DNA from: Paraphaeosphaeria minitans
Lineage: Eukaryota; Ascomycota; Dothideomycetes; Pleosporales; Didymosphaeriaceae
NCBI GenBank assembly: GCA_015832175.1
Contig: WJXW01000005.1
Location: 496,001 to 560,000 of the forward strand
Length of the DNA: 64,000 nucleotides
Direction of reading: 5' to 3'
Positions 23,630 through 35,900 of this stretch are shown here, in pieces. Under the pieces are notes generated by a model. That model was not told where the DNA came from. It saw nothing but the letters and a program-made list of their open reading frames with translations, and made no database searches. The position numbers were made by a program, and so were the translations under genes. Position 1 is the first letter of the stretch. Each line of letters opens with the position of its first letter.

Positions 23630-24227
23630 ATGTCCGAAGCGCCCAAGACCAACTGGTACGACGCCTTTCCGGCGCCCAAGGCCACGGCGGCCCTTTTGTC
23701 ACGCGAAGCCGCCCTGGCCAGCCTGTCTTCGTCCGACCTCCTCCTCGTCGACGTGCGTCGCACCGACTACGAAGGCGGCACCATTCGCGGCAGCATCAAT
23801 CTACCCGCGCAGTCCTTCTACATGAACACTGCTGTCCTGTACAATTTATGTAAGCGCGCAGGCGTGAAACAGGTCGCCTTCTACTGTGGTACGTGGTAAT
23901 AGTCTACCGCTCGCGCAGTCTACAATACGACGCCCTTTGTAGCAAAGCAAACGATTGCACGTTGGGCGCACCATGGCCTGACATGTCACGTTGCTCGGGC
24001 TTCTTGTGGGTGGCTGTGGCTGATCCGCCGCAGGATCAAGCAGCGGCAGAGGACCACGGTGCTCAGGCTGGTTTGCAGATTATCTTGCTGAAAGAGGCGA
24101 GACTGACATCCAGTCGCTGACGTTGGTTGGGGGCATCAAAGGGTGGGTGAAAGCCGGTGCTTCTTTCACGCAAGCCGTGGACGGCTACGACCCGGAATAC
24201 TGGAAGCAGTTTGACGAAAGCAACTAG
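23630..24227 (+). CDS. Cdc25/Acr2-like rhodanese with CX5R loop
   Basis: Single-domain rhodanese/Cdc25-fold protein of 150 residues, comparable to yeast Ych1/Arr2. Exons 23630-23888 and 24034-24227; the 145-bp intron ends GCCGCAG and rejoins the frame exactly inside the catalytic loop. Motifs: LLLVDVRRTDYEGGTIRGSI (rhodanese CH2A-type), AFYC, then CGSSSGRG (Cys-X5-Arg, the phosphatase/arsenate reductase loop), GPRCSGWFADYL, LVGGIKGW. Arsenate reductase is the usual annotation, but the loop alone does not separate it from a phosphatase. Its 3' end faces MPH1 125 bp away. Confidence 0.88.
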
Positions 24228-24351
24228 ATCGACATGATCGCAATCATTGCGATATGCACATCATGTGCCATGCATTAGGCATGCCCGGGTGTTCCCGTGG
24301 GAGATCAAAATGGGTATTAAACGCTCTATATCAACGCTGTAACCAAACTCA

Positions 24352-27300
24352 TCATTCATCGTCCTCATCGTCCTCTACAACTCGCCGAGCCCTCTTTCGG
24401 GGTACGACTGGCTCATCGTCATCGTCATCTTCGATCTCGGAAGCGGAATTGACAACAAAAGCTCTCGCATTCGACGTTGCCGGTTTGCTCGTTCGAAGCG
24501 GAGCGTTGTCGTTACTATCGCTACTCACGACCAAATCATCATCGCTGATATCGCTGGTGAAGATCTTCTCCGCCCTTTTCGGTCGTTTCGGTCGTGCCGC
24601 TTTCAGTACAGCCTGCGTGCCCATCCCAAGACCACTAAAATCATTACCTGGTAGACTTGACGTTGGGGGCAGGTCCACGTTTTCATCGTCCTCAGCGATG
24701 AAACTGACTAAATCAGAGTCCAATCGATAAGCTTGAGTGTCCTGCGGACCGAACGCCCCTTCCGAGTCTTGGGAACCTATTGTCTCTGCTTGAGACGCTA
24801 TCCTCATTCGAGGATCTGTGGGCGGTGGAGAAGATTCCTCACCCTCGTCAGCGAGTCCAGAGTCTTGCCAGGGGCGCCTTTCGATCATTGCGATTTTCCT
24901 CTTCAGTGGGCGCGTAGGCGTTACCGTCGCCGTTGCGTCTTTGCGTGGACGTCCGCGTGGCGCTGGCTGCTTCGGCAACGCTGTGGCTTTGGGTTTAGGT
25001 TCAGCTCTTGATTCTGCTTTCGGTCGCGGTCTGGCCTTGGTTCTGGACAATGGTTGTGAGGATGGGTCCTCGTCAGCCCACATGTCCTCAGGTTCTACAG
25101 GCTTGGGTTCCACTCGCGCCCTAATTTTAGGTCCCGGTTTTGCCTTTGGTTTTACTTGTTGCAATGGTTGCGAAGCCGGTTCATCGTCTACCCACATATC
25201 CGTGATGACCGGGGTAGTAACCTCATCTGACACTACGACGTTCGGAGGCATTTCCTTCCAGTCCTCAATGTGGAGCTTGCTTTGAAAATTATCCAAGCGA
25301 TCATCGTCCATGGTGTGCATTTTCTGAACGGTCCTTACAAAGGCGTGAGTTGCCCGACCATGATGGGGGAAATTGTGGGTTTCAGACAGTATTCGTTGGT
25401 GATCTGGATGCGCTCGCAAATCTAACGTGCTTATGGTTTCTTCGTCTTCCTCAAAAACGCCGGCGTAGCGGTGCTGGAGATCTTGGGACGCCGACTCGTC
25501 CAGATATACGCTTTCCAAGGATGGTAGTTCCAGCACCTCCTCGCTCGGGTACACTCGGACGGCTTTTTTGGTTCGGCTTTTTGGTGCAATCTCTTCGTCC
25601 ATGCGATTGGCGGTGACGAAACCAGTAATAACACCATCCGGCATATTGAACTTCTTCGGAGGGTTTTTCGGGGCTCTGCCTCGCTTCTTCCTCGGCTCTG
25701 GAAGCCAGTCTGACTGAGAGTTCTCGATCGGAATCTCGATAATCCGTCTTTCCACGACCGGCTGAGCTTTTCGAGGTAATATTCGGCGAGAAATTTCATC
25801 GTGGAAGTTGAATTTGGAGCCTTCCGCAATAAGCTCCTGCATCATCTCGTAGCTATCTTTGGCCTTGTTTGCATCGTTTTCCTCTTTACCTTCCATTTGC
25901 AGGAAGATAACTTTGCCTTCGCGCTTGCGCCCAGTACGGCCCATTCTTTGCAACATTCGTATTGGAGAGGCTTTCGAATCGTATAGAACGATGAGGTCTA
26001 GATCACCAATATCTAGACCTTCCTCGCCAATCGAGGTCGCGACAAGGGTATTGAAAGTACCGACCTTGAACTTCTCGATAACATCAAGCTGCTCTTTCTG
26101 ATTCATGCCTTCGGAGGTTTTTCCCGATGACTGACCGATAAAGACACGTGGACGGATCATGGGCTGATGCCTTCGGAGGACACGCACAATTTCTTCAGCG
26201 CTGTCGCGGAAGTGGGCGAACACCATAATGCGAGTTTGGGTGGCAGCAGTATCGGTGCCCGAACCATCCCCAGCGTTAACAAAATGGTCGAGGATGGCCT
26301 GTTGGAGGAATTCCATTTTGGGGTGGCCGACAAAATTTTCGTTGCTTGTCCACGTCTGCAGCCTGACCATAAGCTTCTTGAACGCATCGCCGTTGCATAT
26401 ACCCTCCTTGATTTTCGATTTTCCCTGCGCCTGAGATTGTTTGAACTCTTTCATCTTCACGTAGAATGGGCCGATCCCATGAAACTTGAGAAGCTCCATG
26501 CCTTGTGAGATAGATCCAAGGATGGTAAAAACCGAGTTGACCATGCCTTTCTGTGCTGGGGTAGCACGCTGGCCAGCGTCTTGCTGCCATCTCCTACGGG
26601 CGAGCGTCACTCCGTACGGGGTGATGTCTAGGGGATCCTTTGAGTAGAACGCATTCAAGCCGGCCACCTTGTTGACTGTAGGTTGAAGTGCCTGTGCATA
26701 CAATTCCTTGCACATTTGTATCTCATCGCTATCTTTGAAAACGTGCTTCTCGACTCTGCGATGGTGTATGTATTTGACGATGTCAAGTGATCTCTCAGTC
26801 CGAATCTCCACGCGGGAGATGTCCAGTCCATCGATGACTTTCTGGACAGCCTCGATATCGGCACCTGGTGTCGCTGTAAGGGCGAGTACGCGGAAGCTGT
26901 TGTTGAAACGGCGTAGAAAGCTCACGGCCTCTACATAGGCATACCCGCCGGTTGCGCGATGCGCCTCGTCTACAACAAGCAGTACGATCCTTTTGGGATC
27001 TGCGTAGCCATGCTTAAGATCATTGACCAGGGTTTGGGGAGTCATGAAGAAAACTCTCTTGCTCGCCCACTCTTCTGCGCGAATTGCTGGAGGAACACCA
27101 CCGATGAGCATGGTCGTGGCTGAGCGGGGTATGCCGCAGATATGGTAGCAGGCGTCTATTTGCTGAGCAACCAGAGGTTTCGTGGGAGCAACGAAAACAA
27201 TCTGCGCATCGGTTGTCCATCGAAAATAATTCAACATGATGGTGGCTGCGATGAAGGTTTTCCCGAGGCCGGTCGGCAGGGCCACCAATAGATTGTGGAA

Positions 27301-28371
27301 AAGCCCTCGAGCAACGATGTTGAATTGATAGTCTCGAATAGTGCCCAGATTGGTGGGGTAAACCCACGTTTTGATGGCTTCAGGGTCCAACTTGTGATGC
27401 GTGGGCGGTTCTTCCTTTTGGTCTACGACAAAATTGTAACGTTTGTTAGCTTGGGATTGGGAGATCTCGGCGTTCACAGTCGGGCGACCAAATAGGGTTG
27501 TCTGCCTCAGTCCGGTCTGCGGTGCTACATCTCTAGTGCGCCTTTCTGAGAAAAACACAACCTCGTCAAGCTTTTGGGGTGAAGATTGGGAAGAAGCGAA
27601 AGCATCCGAAGGCAGATCAGCCAGTTCTTCTGTGGCATCGTACAGCATTGACGTTCCATCGATTGCCGGGAGCTTTGGTATCCCTCTTGGCCTTGCAGGG
27701 GACGCCGAGTCCAAATGTCTCGAGGCTTGTGACAGCGGTCTTGACGCAATGGACTGCCTGCCAGGCATCATCATGGTCTTCATGGCGTCAAAAACGACAG
27801 GCTTATGTACACCAATGCTGGTCGCTGGTTTTTGCCATATGGCTCCTCGTGGCATCCAAGGTGGAGACGCCTCTTGCGGTGGCTGAGTCAAATATACGTC
27901 CGTCAAGTCACGGGCGACTGAGGGCTGGTGGATCCTGGTTTGCCGTTGTTCTGCGACGCCAGTCTTGCGCGGAGACTCACTCTCGCGCTCGTTTCCATCG
28001 TCGTTCATCTTTGGCCGTCCTCGCCTTTTCCGGGTCGTCGATGCGACACGCGTTGGTACGGTAGAATCATCGCCAGCGTCATGTTCAGTTGAGGCGCGTT
28101 TTCGGCGTGTTGCTACTGGCGCAGAGGCATCGTGATCCTCGTCGTCGACGTCATCATCATCCTCGCCTGAGCTCACAAACGGGCGTGGACGTTGATTTCG
28201 CGTACGCCTTCTTGGCGGCGCTGGTCGGGTTGTTTTCTTTTGGAGATGAATCTTTCGCCGCTTGAGCGGTCGTGGCGATACCGGTGGCGTGGTCTCCTTC
28301 TCGGCCTGTGTCGCGGCCTCGAGGAATGCAGTGTCATCCAAATCGTCTCCAAAGTCGTCGTCGCTGTCCAT
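24352..28371 (-). CDS. MPH1: FANCM-family DNA helicase Mph1
   Basis: ATP-dependent 3'-5' DNA helicase and branch-point translocase that dismantles D-loops and acts at stalled forks. Single exon of 1339 residues. The acidic/basic N-terminus (1-330) has patches such as RKRRGRP (AT-hook-like). SF2 motifs follow: IRDYQFNIV (Q/I region), ALPTGLGKTFIAATI (Walker A about 364-375), VAPTKPLVAQQ, DEAH at about 468-471 (VVDEAHRATGGYAYVE), ALTATPG, then helicase C motifs TSIGEEGLDIGDLDLIVLYD and RMLQRMGRTGRKREG. The insertion between the two lobes is typical of FANCM/Hef. The long low-complexity C-terminus carries repeated DMW-ADE/DDEPSSQPL segments near 1060-1110 (an internal duplication). Confidence 0.96.
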   Translation of the reverse strand: MDSDDDFGDDLDDTAFLEAATQAEKETTPPVSPRPLKRRKIHLQKKTTRPAPPRRRTRNQRPRPFVSSGEDDDDVDDEDHDASAPVATRRKRASTEHDAGDDSTVPTRVASTTRKRRGRPKMNDDGNERESESPRKTGVAEQRQTRIHQPSVARDLTDVYLTQPPQEASPPWMPRGAIWQKPATSIGVHKPVVFDAMKTMMMPGRQSIASRPLSQASRHLDSASPARPRGIPKLPAIDGTSMLYDATEELADLPSDAFASSQSSPQKLDEVVFFSERRTRDVAPQTGLRQTTLFGRPTVNAEISQSQANKRYNFVVDQKEEPPTHHKLDPEAIKTWVYPTNLGTIRDYQFNIVARGLFHNLLVALPTGLGKTFIAATIMLNYFRWTTDAQIVFVAPTKPLVAQQIDACYHICGIPRSATTMLIGGVPPAIRAEEWASKRVFFMTPQTLVNDLKHGYADPKRIVLLVVDEAHRATGGYAYVEAVSFLRRFNNSFRVLALTATPGADIEAVQKVIDGLDISRVEIRTERSLDIVKYIHHRRVEKHVFKDSDEIQMCKELYAQALQPTVNKVAGLNAFYSKDPLDITPYGVTLARRRWQQDAGQRATPAQKGMVNSVFTILGSISQGMELLKFHGIGPFYVKMKEFKQSQAQGKSKIKEGICNGDAFKKLMVRLQTWTSNENFVGHPKMEFLQQAILDHFVNAGDGSGTDTAATQTRIMVFAHFRDSAEEIVRVLRRHQPMIRPRVFIGQSSGKTSEGMNQKEQLDVIEKFKVGTFNTLVATSIGEEGLDIGDLDLIVLYDSKASPIRMLQRMGRTGRKREGKVIFLQMEGKEENDANKAKDSYEMMQELIAEGSKFNFHDEISRRILPRKAQPVVERRIIEIPIENSQSDWLPEPRKKRGRAPKNPPKKFNMPDGVITGFVTANRMDEEIAPKSRTKKAVRVYPSEEVLELPSLESVYLDESASQDLQHRYAGVFEEDEETISTLDLRAHPDHQRILSETHNFPHHGRATHAFVRTVQKMHTMDDDRLDNFQSKLHIEDWKEMPPNVVVSDEVTTPVITDMWVDDEPASQPLQQVKPKAKPGPKIRARVEPKPVEPEDMWADEDPSSQPLSRTKARPRPKAESRAEPKPKATALPKQPAPRGRPRKDATATVTPTRPLKRKIAMIERRPWQDSGLADEGEESSPPPTDPRMRIASQAETIGSQDSEGAFGPQDTQAYRLDSDLVSFIAEDDENVDLPPTSSLPGNDFSGLGMGTQAVLKAARPKRPKRAEKIFTSDISDDDLVVSSDSNDNAPLRTSKPATSNARAFVVNSASEIEDDDDDEPVVPRKRARRVVEDDEDDE

Positions 28372-29047
28372 TCCGGTCCGGCTGTTGCGGCGACTGTGTT
28401 GTAGTCGCGTCCTGGAAGGGTCGGCAGAGGTCGCGTTGTTGGATTCGCGTGCCCATGTGACGCAGCCGCAGCCGCACCCGACGGCCCGATTTCATTAGCG
28501 CGCGCTGATCAAGGGAAGCAGCCGTGCTCTTTGATTCCCCACATAGATAGAACCATGACTACACCACACCACACCACACCACACAGCTGGCGAGACGTGC
28601 CGCTAGACGATGGACCGACCAAGGAAGCAGATGGAGGCAGCGTACTTATGCGGACTACGCTCAACAGTCGTCGTCTCACGAGACACGGCTTCCTGAACGG
28701 GTGTAGAGCAGCAGAACTAAGGCACATTGGTTTTCGCAAAAACCCGGAGTGCATGCGTCCAAGCCGGGCTAATCGCGCCACACCATTCAGCTAGTCCTGC
28801 CGTGGTTACCGTGTCTTAGCCATATGCAAGATGAGGCCCTGCCTCCTGAGACGAGCCAGTGTTAAGATTGCTGCCATCGCACCACACTTTCCCTCTCAGC
28901 ATTCTCCAAACACACTCGCTTTCGTTCGATTGTTCATTAATTCATACCCTCGCTCACACTCTAATCACTTACTAATTTCCAACAACTTTCGACCTTTCAT
29001 CTCTCAATCCATACGCCGCTAATTCCAGCACCGTCAACAAAGCCAAC
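28372..29047. promoter_or_regulatory. Divergent region, MPH1 / GPI protein
   Basis: No gene. A short CCACA pentamer array lies near 28562-28585. The last about 100 bp is a CT/CA-rich leader typical of highly expressed fungal genes. Confidence 0.45.
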
Positions 29048-29681
29048 ATGAAGTACTCCGTTGCCATTCTCGCTTTCGCCGCCAGCGTCCTTGCCTTGCC
29101 CCAGGAGTCTGCCTCCATCACCTCGGTTCCTGTCGCTTCTGCCAGCCTCAGCCCGGCAGTCAGCTGCGTCCTCGACTGCACCCCGGGCGACGTGACTTGC
29201 CAGGCTGCGTGCATGGGCAACGCTCGCCCCAACTCGCAGCAGGTCGTGGAAACCAACAACTGCGCTGCCGCCTGTGACCAGGGAAACGGTTCCAAGGAGG
29301 CCTCCGAAGCATACGCCAAGTGCCAGCAAGATTGCTTCGCCAGCCTCTTTCCCAGCTCCCAGACCAACTTCCAGGGCGCTGCAGGTGGTGTTTCTTCCGC
29401 CGCTTCTGCTGCAGCCTCTGCAGCGACCAGCGCTGTTGCTAGTGCTACCAATGCCGCTGGAAGCGCCCTCTCTTCGGGTAAGCTCATGTACATCAGAGCT
29501 ACACGTCATCAGCTGATCATTGTGAATAGCCGCCGAATCTGCCACCAGCTCTGGCGCTGCCACTGGATCCGAGACTGGATCTGGTGCTCAGTCCACCGAG
29601 TCTCCTGGTGCTGCTAGCGCCAACTCTGTGAAGATCGCTGGTGCTGGTCTTGCCGGCCTCATGGCCATCTTCGCCTTGTAA
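29048..29681 (+). CDS. Small secreted cysteine-rich GPI-anchored protein
   Basis: 193-residue predicted surface protein; function not recognised. Exons 29048-29477 and 29530-29681, 52-bp intron. Signal peptide MKYSVAILAFAASVLA, then a domain with eight cysteines (CVLDC, TCQAAC, NNCAAAC, KCQQDC) over about residues 37-98. A long Ala/Ser-rich stalk follows, then a C-terminal GPI signal (SANSVKIAGAGLAGL then a hydrophobic end). The second exon is needed to gain the GPI signal. The cysteine spacing is not the standard CFEM pattern. Such proteins serve as wall components or effectors, but nothing here decides between these. Confidence 0.85.
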
Positions 29682-30401
29682 AAGGTGCAACACAGCGTTA
29701 GCTGGTAGCCCAGCATCGCCAGGGAAGGCTCCTGTTCAAGACTCCATGCCGCGCCCGAAAAGAGGACATGGAGCCGCGTTCCGTGTCCGAGGTGGAATGG
29801 AGGGCTGGGTGTCTGGGGGTGCAGTCAATATACGTAATACGCTAATTGGTAAGTGGCACTGGAATGGTGCGGGAATGTTAGGTTGTGTAGCTGTAGAACC
29901 ATTTAATCGCAACGCGCATCTTCAGTTCGAATCGGCCTCCCTTGCATAATGCTCACGTGCACAAGAGCAGTGGCCTGTTCCGTTGCGGCTTAAAAAGCCT
30001 TGGCCGTTTCAAGTAGAGTACTAGAGGCCCCAGCGCAACGGCGTTTTCGGTGTGATTGCTAACAACAACGCCGTAGTGAAGATGGGTTGGAGCGCGTTGG
30101 CAGTTGGCGACCATTCGTCATCCTCGAGATTCACCATCGATACTCTGGCGCTCAGAGCTCACTCATCGCTAATCGCTGGTCGTTGATCCCCACATTCAAG
30201 GTTCCTGGCATGGTCGTCTGTTTTTTCAACTGCGCCGGTATCAAGAAAATGCTGTCGACAATGAGTATTGCCTCCGACAATCACGCTCAATGTAGAAAAG
30301 CGGGTTGAAAGAATGGATGACCTTGCTAGAATCGAGGGTGAACATGAACCACCAACGTAAGAGAACGGTGAGTAATTTTTTTTTTGGTTGTGTGCTACTT
30401 A

Positions 30402-30845
30402 TTACACTGCGGTAGCAATCGTAGCGCCCAGCATATTCCGCGGACTAGCGTCACGTGCGGTGCCCGCGATATCGGGAAACATCTGCGATCTTGCAAAAAT
30501 GCCCGCATTGGCGACTTGGGAAGCTCTGCCGGCGGGATCGAAGTCTTGGAAAGGTAGGTCTTGGTGAGATGTAATTCGTCTCTCTCCGTAGCAATCAAGA
30601 CGAGGAAAAAAAAAGAGTGGAATGCAGCCTCCAGGAAACGAGCCTTGAGGCTCTCTCATGTACCGGATTTTTATCGTGTGTGTCGGATGTGAGGTCCACG
30701 TACGAAACAGAAGAGTGGTTGAATGCTGTCGCTGCACGCGATATACCACGGTCGGAGGAGGCCGAGCATACCGAAGGGTGGGTTGGTGTGATGCCCAAGC
30801 ATCGGAAACAAAGACATCAGCCTCACGACATGAAACTTGCTGCAA
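30402..30845 (-). CDS. Doubtful hypothetical ORF
   Basis: An open frame of 147 codons. The last about 55 residues (DLPFQDFDPAGRASQVANAG, then ending ASPRNMLGATIATAV) look like normal protein. The first half, with runs of Phe/Pro and Arg/Thr, does not. If a gene exists, the 3' half may be a terminal exon with a 3' splice site near 30560-30600. No family recognised. Confidence 0.2.
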   Translation of the reverse strand: MQQVSCREADVFVSDAWASHQPTLRYARPPPTVVYRVQRQHSTTLLFRTWTSHPTHTIKIRYMREPQGSFPGGCIPLFFFPRLDCYGERRITSHQDLPFQDFDPAGRASQVANAGIFARSQMFPDIAGTARDASPRNMLGATIATAV

Positions 30846-31177
30846 AGTTATTCAGCGCAAGTTGTCGATGCAGCAGCGTGGTTGCCTTGAAGTGCAGTGT
30901 CGTCTACCATGGGGGTCGCGAAGGCTTGGCTCGAGGTCAGTTCAGCGTTGGGCGTGCGTCCAAGCGAAGTTGGGGCGCTAAGCAGCATCAGCAAATCAAA
31001 AATGTCGAATTCTTTTTGGGTAAAACATGCGAAAGACAGGCGGCCGCTCTTAGCGGCAGCGCGCAATCGAAGTGCGTCTACTTTCTCCAGTGGCACCTTG
31101 GGATGGCGGAGGACGAGCCCCACGATCCACGGCTGTCCGCGCTTGGCTGGCCAGCGGCAGGGAGAAGCTGTGCTGGA

Positions 31178-31362
31178 AGAATCCTGCGACTTGTCGTACG
31201 GAGCCCGCGCATGTGAGAGACGGCCGCAGCGCATTGCACCATGGCTGCGGAATCACTGTCCAGCAGTGGAAGAATCCTGCGACTGGTCGTACGCAGCCGC
31301 GCATGTGAGAGACGGCCGCAGTGCATTGCACCATGGCTGCGAAATCACTGTTCAACAGTGGA
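31178..31362. repeat. 93-bp tandem duplication
   Basis: ATCCTGCGACT recurs at 31181 and 31274, and the intervening sequence (GTGAGAGACGGCCGCAG, GCATTGCACCATGGCTGCG) is repeated with a handful of changes. A third start (AGTGGAAGAAGG) is cut short. Nothing coding is supported across it. Confidence 0.8.
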
Positions 31363-32927
31363 AGAAGGCTCGTGAATAAGAGCGTCGCCGAGCCTTCTGG
31401 AAACGGATGCGCCTTGATGGCGGTGGGAGGCACAGAAGCACCGAAATGATGGCGAAAAGACGCATTCAGGGCGGGCGTGAGTCGTCTCAGACTGCTAGAC
31501 TATCTACTGGAGGCAGACTCCTGCAGCTGGGGATCTTACGGTTGGGTAATCCGCCATCGGGGAGTGGCAGCCAAAAGAGGGCCCGGCCTGGCGCATGGTA
31601 AGCCATATCCCCTAGGTACGTACGTGCAAAAAGCTCCCACTTCTTCTCTCACGCAGGATGGCCTCAAACATATGGCCATTTTTCTGGTTCTGTCGGTGCC
31701 ACGGCGACGACGACGAAGACGACTGACACGAGGGCTCTGGGTCTTTGTTCCTCAACACTGATGTTGTCTCTTGGAGACCCTTGCTGCGCTAAAAGAAGCG
31801 AGACCAAGGCGGCTTAGGGCTTTTTGGACTTCACCGATTCCATTCGTACCTCGCCTCCATCCATCGCCGTTGACTGGCCGGTGCGCTTCTTCCACCCATG
31901 TTTGCTCCCGCCCTGCAGCCCAGATTCCATGCTCGAGCGCTCCGTCAGAAGGCCCGGCAACGCCAGGAGCACGCTTAACGTGTACGGCTGCTGTCAGCTG
32001 CCGTCAGAGCAGCGCCCTGCTGGGCATGTTCCATCAGGAACCATCTCGTAGTACACCAGGCGTGCACAATGGGAAGCGTGTGGATGCGGACGCACAAGGC
32101 CACCGGCGTGGTCGTGAGGGTGAGCATGTCGAGGCTGTTGCCGCACACAAAGCAGTCGGCAGCGGCCGAGTGACACTGGAGCTCAAACAGATGCAGAAGG
32201 GCTGCGGGTCCGAAGCCCCATCATCTCGACGTGGAACAGCGCCGTAAATGTGTGCGAGGCCGCGGCGCAGCTGGGCCGAAACCAGACGGTTGTTAGCCGA
32301 TGATGGAGGTGACATGATATGATGAGATGGCCGCACCTGCAAAATCGGCCCTGGAAGCTCCTGCGCAGTGCAGCGTACGTACAGCGCAGCGGCTGCATGC
32401 GCCATGGGGAAGAATAGGCGGGCATGGCTCTGCTGATCTGGAAGCCCCCGGACTGACGACTCGTCTTCCAAGAGGACAGGGATGCTTCTTAAGAGCGTGC
32501 CCGTAATCAGCAATGGTCGAATGCTTTGGCTTGGCGTAGTAGGACCGGCATGGCGGGCGATCGTCTGCGCCCGACTTCTTCTCTCCCGCGTCCCCATCTG
32601 TCGTCTACTGCACTTCCTCTCACCTTCCATAATCTTCCTGCACGCCCACGCTCCCCAGGGCCCGGTGCCCTACTAACCCATTCTCGCGTTCCTCCAACGG
32701 CCTTGACATCCCGCTTCTCTCTCCTTTGGCTATTGCCCTTTTCGAGTTCCCTCCCTCGTCGAACTCGCATGTATGCACTTTTAGGGCCTTCCATGCTGCT
32801 TGATATTTGCCTCTAAGGCAGTTTTCTCGCACCTGCCACCACGACGGCTTGCGCTCCCTCTTAGAGGCGCTCTTGCCGTCTCTGCGCGTCGTATTGGACG
32901 ATTTACTCCTGCTCCGAGCATTTCACC

Positions 32928-35900
32928 ATGGTCGATGCTCGGCATGGGGGAGGCGAAGTCCCATCTACGAAAGTCGACAGCCCACCCACCGCCGACGCGC
33001 GGCGCCCTGGAGACCCCAAACTCGACACTACTGCCCGTCTTAACGCGCCAGATGATATGTCGGCGTCGTCAAAAGCGCCCAGCAAGGCACCCTCCACCGG
33101 AACTTCCACACCTGCAGTGGCATCGCTGGAGGACGGCCAACCCGTGCAAATGGCCAATGGCTCCCCAGCTCCCACCGAGCAGGCCCTGCAGTCGCAGCCC
33201 ATGAGTGCTACCGCATCGAATTCGCCAAATGCCGCTACCAAGGAGTCCACCGAAGCGCCTGCTGCACCCTATGGCACGCGCTCGCGCAACCGTCCGGAGC
33301 GCAAGTCGCGGGTCAACTACGCGGAAGACGTCGAATTGGACTTTGAGATGGCGCCCGACCCAACCAACGGCAACAGCAACGGCAACGGCTCTGAACCGCC
33401 ATCGCGTGGGTCTGCGGTCACAGAGAGCGGGCAGGCCGCCGGTGCTGGTGGGAAGAAGGGTGCCGGCGCAGGCCAGGGCAATGCGTCGTGGGGCGCTTCC
33501 GGACCCAACGCCAAAGACATTCCGCCGAACGCCAACACGCCCGGAACATCAACCTTGCCTGCCAGCCCGGCGACCACGCCTGCACCCCAGCCGCAGCCAA
33601 AGCGACGCAAAAACGCGGCCAGTCACGCTACGACCCCAAGTCATGCAAATGGAGCCGCGCCAAGCCAACCAAGCGCGAGGCGCGCGCAGAACGCCGTCGC
33701 CAGCCCGCGCGAGACCAACATGCTAACATTTGAGAACTCCGGCGCACGCCTCAAGGATGGCTGCCTCGTTGCGGACGATGGCCAAACGGTTGCAATCAAT
33801 GGTAAGTGACGCTGCGTTGCCGAGTCATGTTCCGTGTTCCCACGGGCATGCCACGTCCTTTTCTCCCACTTTGTTCTGATTGGCCGTGCAGACCAGGTCT
33901 ATCTCGTATGCGAGCCACCCGGGGAGCCTTACTACTTGTGCCGGGTTATGGAGTTCCTCCACGTCAACAGCGACCCCTTGCAGAAGGTTGAATCGCTCCG
34001 TGTGAACTGGTATTACCGCCCTCGGGATGTGCAGCGATACAACAATGACACGCGCTTGGTGTACGCGACCATGCACTCAGACCTGTGCCCCTTGACCTCA
34101 CTCCGCGGAAAGTGTCAGATCTCCCACCGGAGCGAGATCGACGACCTGGACGACTATCGGAAGACGAAAGACAGCTTCTGGTACAACCAAGTCTACGACC
34201 GCTTCAGCCACCGGTGGTACGACGTAATTCCGACCTCTCAGGTCATCAACGTTCCGGACAAGGTCAAGAAGGCCTTGGACGAGCGCTGGAAATATATTTG
34301 CCTCGAGACCAGCCGCGTTAAGGAACTCACAAGCGCCGTGAAATCGTGCAAGCGCTGTGTAGGGTTCTGTGCCACGTGAGTGACACCACACATTGACACA
34401 TGACAACCACTAAACATTTATAGCAATGACTCGGTGCAATGTGCCGTCTGTCACAATACATATCACATGACTTGTGTTCGACCGCCTTTGCTCAAAAAGC
34501 CCTCGCGCGGATTCGCATGGGCTTGTGGCCCCTGCAGTAGGGCGCAGGAGAAGAAACTCGAAGCCAGGCGAACTCCATTGTTAGGTTCCGGTAATGATGA
34601 AGGCGAAGATGAGGAGATGGTTGAGGAAGAGGAAGAAGATGCGAATGTGGAGACCACTGCTCCCAGTCCCAACGGCTCTGACACGCAGATCGACCATCAT
34701 CCTGGCACCCAAGCGGAAATCGCACTAGCAAAAATGTGGCCCATGCGCTATCTAGGTATCCACTGTCGCATCGAAGATGCGCTGCAGTACGATGACCGAG
34801 CCATATATCCACGGGCTAGTTCCCGATTAGGGCCTCGCCACCAAGCAAACGTAAACGTGTGGCATGGGCGACCGGTAGAGCTGGCGAAACCAATTGAGAT
34901 CAAGAAACGCTATGTCAAGGCTGCTGGCCACAAGAAGGACACAAAGCTGTCCAAAGAGACTGTTGCAGCCATCGAAGCGGATAAGGCAGAAAGAGCGAAG
35001 CGACCGAAATGGGTGATGGATGAGCCGCCTGGGTATGTTCGACGTGGCGAGGACTACCCCAACAAAGATTCCAAATGCACCGCCGAGCTCACTTTCAAGA
35101 TGCCACCTCTCGGTGTACATTCTACAAGGGGCGAGGACGATGCACCTAGCATCATGCCAGAACAGGTTGAGGGTTACATGACACGTGCAAGGGGGTTCGC
35201 AAAGAGCCACGTTGGTGTTGAGCCGTTCAACACGAACTTCTTGACTAGGTGTCTGGCTCTCCTAACCAAGCATCAATACGACGTCGAAGCAGCACTCAAG
35301 GCCGTGAAAAAGATCGACAAGCGGAAAGACCTCAAAGAGCCAGAGCTTACCAAAGAAGAGGAGAAGAAATGGAATGAAGGCGTCAGCAAGTATGGTTCGG
35401 AAATACGAAGTGTGCGTATACACACGAGTAAAACGATGCATTATGGAGATGCTGTACGGTACTACTACATGTGGAAGAAGACATCCAAGGGCAAGGAGAT
35501 TTGGGGGTCGTATAGCAACCGCAAGGGAAAGAGCAAGAAGGCCGAGGTCGATCCTCAATCTAGACTCGTCGACGACATCGCTGATGATCATGATGACTCC
35601 GCCTTCGACAACGAGAAAGCTGTGCAGCGAAAGCGCAGTTTCCAATGCAAGTTTTGCAATAATCGGCATTCACGCCAATGGCGGCGAGCACCAGGTGCTT
35701 CACCAGGGCAGACGGTGACCGCAGATGGTAGGACCAGCAAAGATAGATCGAACGGCTATGTTGTCGCATTATGCCAACGATGCGCAAACCTTTGGCGAAA
35801 GTACGCAGTCAAATGGGAGAACACGGAAGAGATTGCACGGAAGGTCGCTCAGGGCGGAGGTAAGGCTTGGAAACGACGTTTCGACGAGGAGCTCCTACGT

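Larger units (their letters stand above)
29682..32927. other. 3.2-kb intergenic region
   Basis: No gene with confidence. Holds a 93-bp tandem duplication (31178-31362), one frame at 30402-30845 with a coding-like 3' half, and from about 32540 a pyrimidine-rich stretch that is probably the SNT2 leader. Confidence 0.4.

Noticed and set aside
32034..32630. 198-codon minus-strand frame upstream of SNT2
   Set aside because: Composition is random-looking (Arg/Ser/Pro/Cys-rich), with no motifs and no neighbours reading that way.
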